From Prochilodus magdalenae (lineage: Eukaryota > Chordata > Actinopteri > Characiformes > Prochilodontidae): a stretch of DNA of 64,000 nt. Shown here in pieces: positions 61,401 to 64,000 of this stretch. Location of the stretch: assembly GCA_024036415.1 (NCBI GenBank), contig JAMWET010003560.1, forward strand, positions 388,001 to 452,000. The letters run 5' to 3'. A program made the translations under genes and the position numbers. Under the pieces are notes generated by a model. The model had not been told where the DNA came from. It saw only the letters and a list, made by a program, of their open reading frames with translations, and did not search any database. How positions within the stretch are numbered: position 1 is the first letter of the stretch; each line of letters begins with the position of its first letter.

Positions 61401-61717
61401 TTGCCCTTCAAACTTTCTCACATTATATCATCTAGATAGGTAACCAACCTTAGGACCAGCAAACCCAGCAAACCCAGGTTCGCCTGGCTCACAGTCACAC
61501 TCAGTGGGTCCCTCCTCCTCGCCCAGAGAAGCTTGGCCTCCATATGGGACCTCAGTAGGTCCTTCTTTGGCATAGTCATATGTCTCTGTGGTGGTGGCAT
61601 ATGGATAGGACTCCTCTGTGATCATGGTGACCATTGTGGGACCGGGGCCGTAAGGGTCGTATGCAGATGCGGTCTGCTCATCCTCATAGGTGTGAGTGGG
61701 CTCTGGAGAGTGGTCTA
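49259..61717 (-). CDS. FACIT-type collagen, 3' part of the gene (22 exons; 5' end beyond the window)
   Basis: Minus-strand exons: 61717-61449, 60633-60580, 60465-60412, 60310-60257, 60182-60129, 59508-59455, 58932-58879, 58593-58540, 58408-58355, 58273-58229, 57830-57777, 57678-57625, 57264-57211, 53850-53779, 53627-53592, 53418-53374, 53270-53238, 53007-52861, 50894-50718, 49845-49755, 49638-49561, 49464-49259. Eleven are 54 bp and the other helical exons before 50894 are multiples of 3, each coding Gly-X-Y triplets. A helical domain is followed by a cysteine-bearing non-collagenous block (50894), a short second helix with small imperfections, and a short tail with C-x4-C. That plan matches fibril-associated collagens with interrupted helices, nearest to COL21/COL22/COL9/COL14-type chains from memory. 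The paralogue is not assigned. Product: secreted matrix protein. Confidence 0.88.
50013..50210. mobile_element. MITE copy 3 (CACTGTCCAAAGAAAA family), most complete
   Basis: The left end 'tattgtcagtgtccaaagaa' + 'aac' and the right end 'gtttttcattggacagtgac' + 'aata' are inverted repeats of about 24 bp, giving a 198-bp element. The interior has 'atgtaagtcgatggaaccag', 'ggtccattcataatgaaatt' and 'gttgtgcacaaaatgatcca', shared with other copies. It lies in a collagen intron. Confidence 0.75.
50718..50894 (-). CDS. Collagen exon coding the non-collagenous NC2-type interruption
   Basis: This 177-nt phase 0/0 exon encodes [40 protein letters not shown] and RTLIG, then [14 protein letters not shown]. 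The helical, Cys-containing block of about 43 residues between two triple helices corresponds in place and character to the NC2 trimerisation region of FACIT collagens (compare IRxCxxC in COL21-like chains). It probably aligns and disulfide-links the three chains. Confidence 0.85.
51166..52342 (+). mobile_element. Tc1-like transposon with broken transposase, in a collagen intron
   Basis: The left end CAGTGCTGTGAAAGTATTCA and the right end 'ggggtgaatacaaggcactg' are inverted, flanked by TA (51164-51165 and 52343-52344). The 1177-bp length is close to a nearly full-size element. On the plus strand, pieces of a transposase appear in shifting frames: [20 protein letters not shown] (51388-51440), then [33 protein letters not shown] and [12 protein letters not shown] (51765-51905). 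The HTH start is missing, the frame shifts repeatedly, and the region after 51905 is scrambled. Inactive. Confidence 0.88.
54795..54995. mobile_element. MITE copy 4 (CACTGTCCAAAGAAAA family)
   Basis: 'attgttactgtccaaagaaa' + 'aacaagtatctcctaaatgg' + 'cagatttacaggagagagca', then 'aagtcaatggaatgagactt' and 'tttgagacatttccgttagt' follow the same order as copies 1-3. The right end is degenerate. Confidence 0.6.
55320..55540. mobile_element. Dispersed repeat copy (partner at 41050-41330)
   Basis: 'taggaagccaacttcagcta', 'taacaagatcctatacagct', 'gcacatttcactccagacag' + 'tatctcaaaccttg' and 'cagtgaaaagactgacgaga' are the counterparts of the copy at 41050. Non-coding. Confidence 0.55.
56390..56590. 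mobile_element. Dispersed repeat copy (partner at 34490-34740)
   Basis: 'aaaagcagtctgggctgaaa' + 'cag', 'ggatgggtgtggcc', 'ggctttaggctgaacaggtg', 'aatatatgtacaaatactg' and 'cttagtgtctatatatggac' parallel the CFAP418-intron copy. This copy appears better preserved. Confidence 0.55.
56761..56885. repeat. (AC)-rich low-complexity tract
   Basis: Interrupted CA/CCCA repeats, with no G for most of the length, lie in the large collagen intron. The Thr/His/Pro reading frame here is an artefact of the repeat. Confidence 0.85.
59527..59930 (-). mobile_element. Tc1-like remnant between collagen exons
   Basis: It starts 'tacagtactgtgcagcagtc' + 'agagaccac', a common fish Tc1-type terminus. The minus-strand frame at 59897-59637 reads [20 protein letters not shown] and later SLNVFGII. 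These fit a second HTH ('LSVNPxTVxRxLR') and a degraded 'NPDLNxxExVW' end with most of the transposase deleted between. Inactive. Confidence 0.55.
61449..61717 (-). CDS. Collagen exon with acidic Tyr/Thr-rich linker and start of the triple helix
   Basis: This 269-nt exon has phase 1 in and phase 0 out. The first about 70 residues are non-collagenous: [60 protein letters not shown]. Then [17 protein letters not shown] opens the Gly-X-Y repeat, the CxC preceding the helix being typical of FACITs. Seven tyrosines, several flanked by Asp or Glu, lie in this linker. The upstream exons (probably a laminin-G-like/TSPN domain) must lie beyond 64000; none was found between 61740 and the edge. Confidence 0.8.
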
Positions 61718-61984
61718 CTTGAAATTCATTGAAAAGGCAGTGTGAGACAATGGTTCACTCATTTTACATCCAAAAAGAGATGTTCAGTGCATGGATTAAT
61801 CATCACTTAAAAAAGCTCAAAAGTTGAGCAGACGCAGACAGCAGACATTGTGGTAGTAGTATGTGCCAAGTGATAACTGTAATGAGCAGGTGCTGCTATC
61901 TTGAAAATACATGTTTTCAGTCATTTTCCTTTCAAACAAAACTAGCCTTGTTGGATATGTGGTATTCAAATATAAAGTACTACA

Positions 61985-62427
61985 CATACACTATATACCC
62001 AGATATATCCAGACCTTAATTTGTTAATTCATCTACTTTAACATGGACCCATTCCTAACACAGGCATTCAGTTGCACACACAACTAGAATTATCTCCATA
62101 GAAAATCATTGTTAGTAGAATGAAATGCTAAAGAGGAGCTGCATATGAACTACCAGGCCCATAAGCAAATGTAAGCCAGAGGGATATCCAGTCCTCCAGC
62201 ATTGGGCAGTTTTTAATCCAGAACCTGGATTAGTACCGGAGTACCTGACTTTACTAATGCTGTTGTAGCTGAATGCATTCAAATATTTACAGCAATGTTC
62301 CAGCATATATTGTGTAAAGCCTTTCCAGAAGAGTAGAGGCTGTTACTTTAGCCAAGTAGCCAAGAGAAAGCTACCTTTATTTCAGAATAAAAACCGAATG
62401 AGTAGGTGTCTACCAACTTTTGGACCT
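61985..62427. mobile_element. MITE-like element, copy 2 (relative at 36513-36893)
   Basis: 'cactatatacccagatatat' + 'ccagacc' opens it, and 'gtaggtgtctaccaactttt' + 'ggacc' closes it. Internal 'attatctccatagaaaatca', 'cccataagcaaatgtaagcc' and 'cctttccagaagagtagagg' + 'ctgttac' are hallmark blocks of the family. An insert ('tccagtcctccagcattggg ...') makes it longer than the copy at 36513. Confidence 0.55.
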
Positions 62428-63870
62428 TGGAACTTTTATGACCTTGGACTCTGCCAATTGTTTTGTGGTGAAATCATATAAATCAGGTTGTAAATGTGGA
62501 TGTAGGTCTGTCAGTTGTCATAAAGAGCTCATGTAGCCATATCAACACTGCCCTATCTTAAAGTCATGCCAAAAAAGCACCAACAGTAGAATAAATACAA
62601 ATAAATACAAAGAGGCAACAAAAACGGTTTAACCATTGACCATCATCTGTTCATCTGTTACTAAATCTATATTTATTTGTGCTCATTCTAATGTTAAATA
62701 GTGTTTTGAATTTTGCAAACATCCACTTACAGTTAGCATTTTTTTGGCTACCCACAATTTGTGCTCAACACTGTGTTTATACAGGTGATGCAGTATTACA
62801 GGCATCATAACTTGTAATATACATCACATTCATGTATTCAGACTTTATTCATATGCTGTGATGAAAAGATAATGTATGATACAAGTAGCCCTACTTTTGG
62901 GATAGAGGAAAAGACTTAACACATTAGTGTACAATAGGAATGTTTCTTTAGGGTACTTTTCAGAAAGGGTGGTACCTGGTACCTGATACCACAAAAAGCT
63001 GAAGAAAAACCCATAATACTTGGAACTCAGAACTGCATAGTGGCAAATTGTGCATAACAATTTCAACATTAGAAGTTCACACAAAACAATGCAAATATAA
63101 CTTTAAAGATGTGAGTAATAAAATCTACATAGTAGTGTGAAATGAAGGCTAATGGTGGATACAGGCTGGAAGTGTGGAAAATGCTTGAAGAAGCAGTTCA
63201 GACAAAACTGCTAATGCTGTTAATAATGATGTAGGGTTAGCATCGTGCTAACTGGTGCTTTGCCTTCCAATTTGCTTGTTAGCTACATTATCATATTTTG
63301 CTCTTCTGTAATCTAGATTTGAAGGTAGTGCTAGAAACCTGACATAGGTTGTATACCAACATCAAGTTTATAAAAGCAGCCGCTATGACAAAAATATTGC
63401 CTATTGGAGCAAGACTGGCAACCCCTTAGTGTTAGCTACTGTTCATAAGACCATATGACACCCACACAAGCTTATCATAACAACTTACAGGGTTTAAGAG
63501 TAGAGGCTGTTACTTTAGCCAAGAGAAAGCTACCTTTATTTCAGAAGAAAAACCGAATGAGTAGGTGTCTACCAACTTTTGGACCTTGGAGCTTTTATGA
63601 CCTTGGACTCTGCCAATTGTTTTGTGGTGAAATCATATAAATCAGGTTGTAAATGCAGATGTAGGTCTGTCAATTGTCATAAAGAGCTCATGTAGCCATA
63701 TCAACACTGCCCTATCTTAAAGTCATTCCAAAAAAGCACCAACAGTAGAATAAATATAAAGAGGCAACAAAAACGGTTTAACCATTGACCATCATCTGTT
63801 TGAAGGTAGTGCTAGAAACCTGACATAGCTTATCATCCACACAAGCTTATCATAACAATTTACATAACCC
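62331..63870. repeat. Local direct duplication, offset 1167 bp
   Basis: A block beginning 'gagtagaggctgttacttta' at 62331 recurs at 63498 nearly identically for about 300 bp, ending '...ccattgaccatcatctgtt'. The second copy then jumps to 'tgaaggtagtgctagaaacc' + 'tgacatag' (first copy near 63319) and to 'acacaagcttatcataacaa' (first copy near 63466). It is therefore a tandem duplicate with two internal deletions. Confidence 0.85.
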
Positions 63871-64000
63871 TACGTAAGTGTTTGTAAACGGTTGTTTCAG
63901 ATGATGTCATTTGCGATTAAGGTTATATTTGTCAGTTTTGATAAAAAGTTAAGGATGCCTTAATGATGCATGATACTAAGTGGAATTAACATTTATAAAT

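Larger units (their letters stand above)
61740..64000. other. Upstream collagen intron or flank with a local duplication
   Basis: No exon was recognised on either strand. It contains a MITE-like element (61985-62427) and a direct duplication (62331-62650 and 63498-63800) described separately. Confidence 0.5.

Overview
This window reads as teleost fish nuclear DNA, possibly from an otophysan such as a catfish or characin (that level is a weak inference). It is AT-rich and intron-rich, with GT-AG introns, vertebrate immune-receptor and collagen genes, cytosolic tRNAs and dense DNA-transposon debris (Tc1-like elements, MITEs) plus a few LINE and SINE pieces. Almost every real coding exon is short, so I built the genes by joining exons through splice sites and checking phase.

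Layout. (1) 1-12.4 kb: no gene that I can support; LINE 3' ends, two broken Tc1-like elements, a SINE copy and an old DNA transposon. (2) 12,509-32,749 (+): a 17-exon type I membrane receptor with two scavenger receptor cysteine-rich (SRCR) domains, a Thr-rich stalk, one membrane span and a long tyrosine-rich tail. It is best matched to CD6 (CD5/CD6 family). All introns are phase 1 and the CDS closes at 635 aa. An exon pair of the tail is present three times. (3) 33,503-37,435 (-): CFAP418 (C8orf37), six exons, 205 aa, tail-to-tail with the CD6-like gene. (4) 38,012-38,515 (-): tRNA-Ser(AGA) and tRNA-Glu(CTC). (5) 42,616-44,777 (-): a five-exon Ig V-domain membrane protein, probably CD83, 219 aa. 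(6) 44,953-48,188 (+): a six-exon, 166-aa type I membrane protein that I do not recognise, starting only 175 bp from the CD83 start codon, head to head. (7) 49,259-61,717 (-): the 3' part (22 exons) of a FACIT-type collagen gene whose 5' part lies beyond the right edge.

Three of the genes are immune or cell-surface receptors. The CD6-like tail carries five pYxN-type motifs and a terminal YDDV motif, suggesting an expanded docking platform for GRB2/GADS and SLP-76 adaptors. The CD83-like gene and the orphan gene share a compact intergenic region and may share regulation. The introns hold MITE families, a 66-bp minisatellite with no G on the + strand for 435 nt, hairpins close to an exon, and local duplications.
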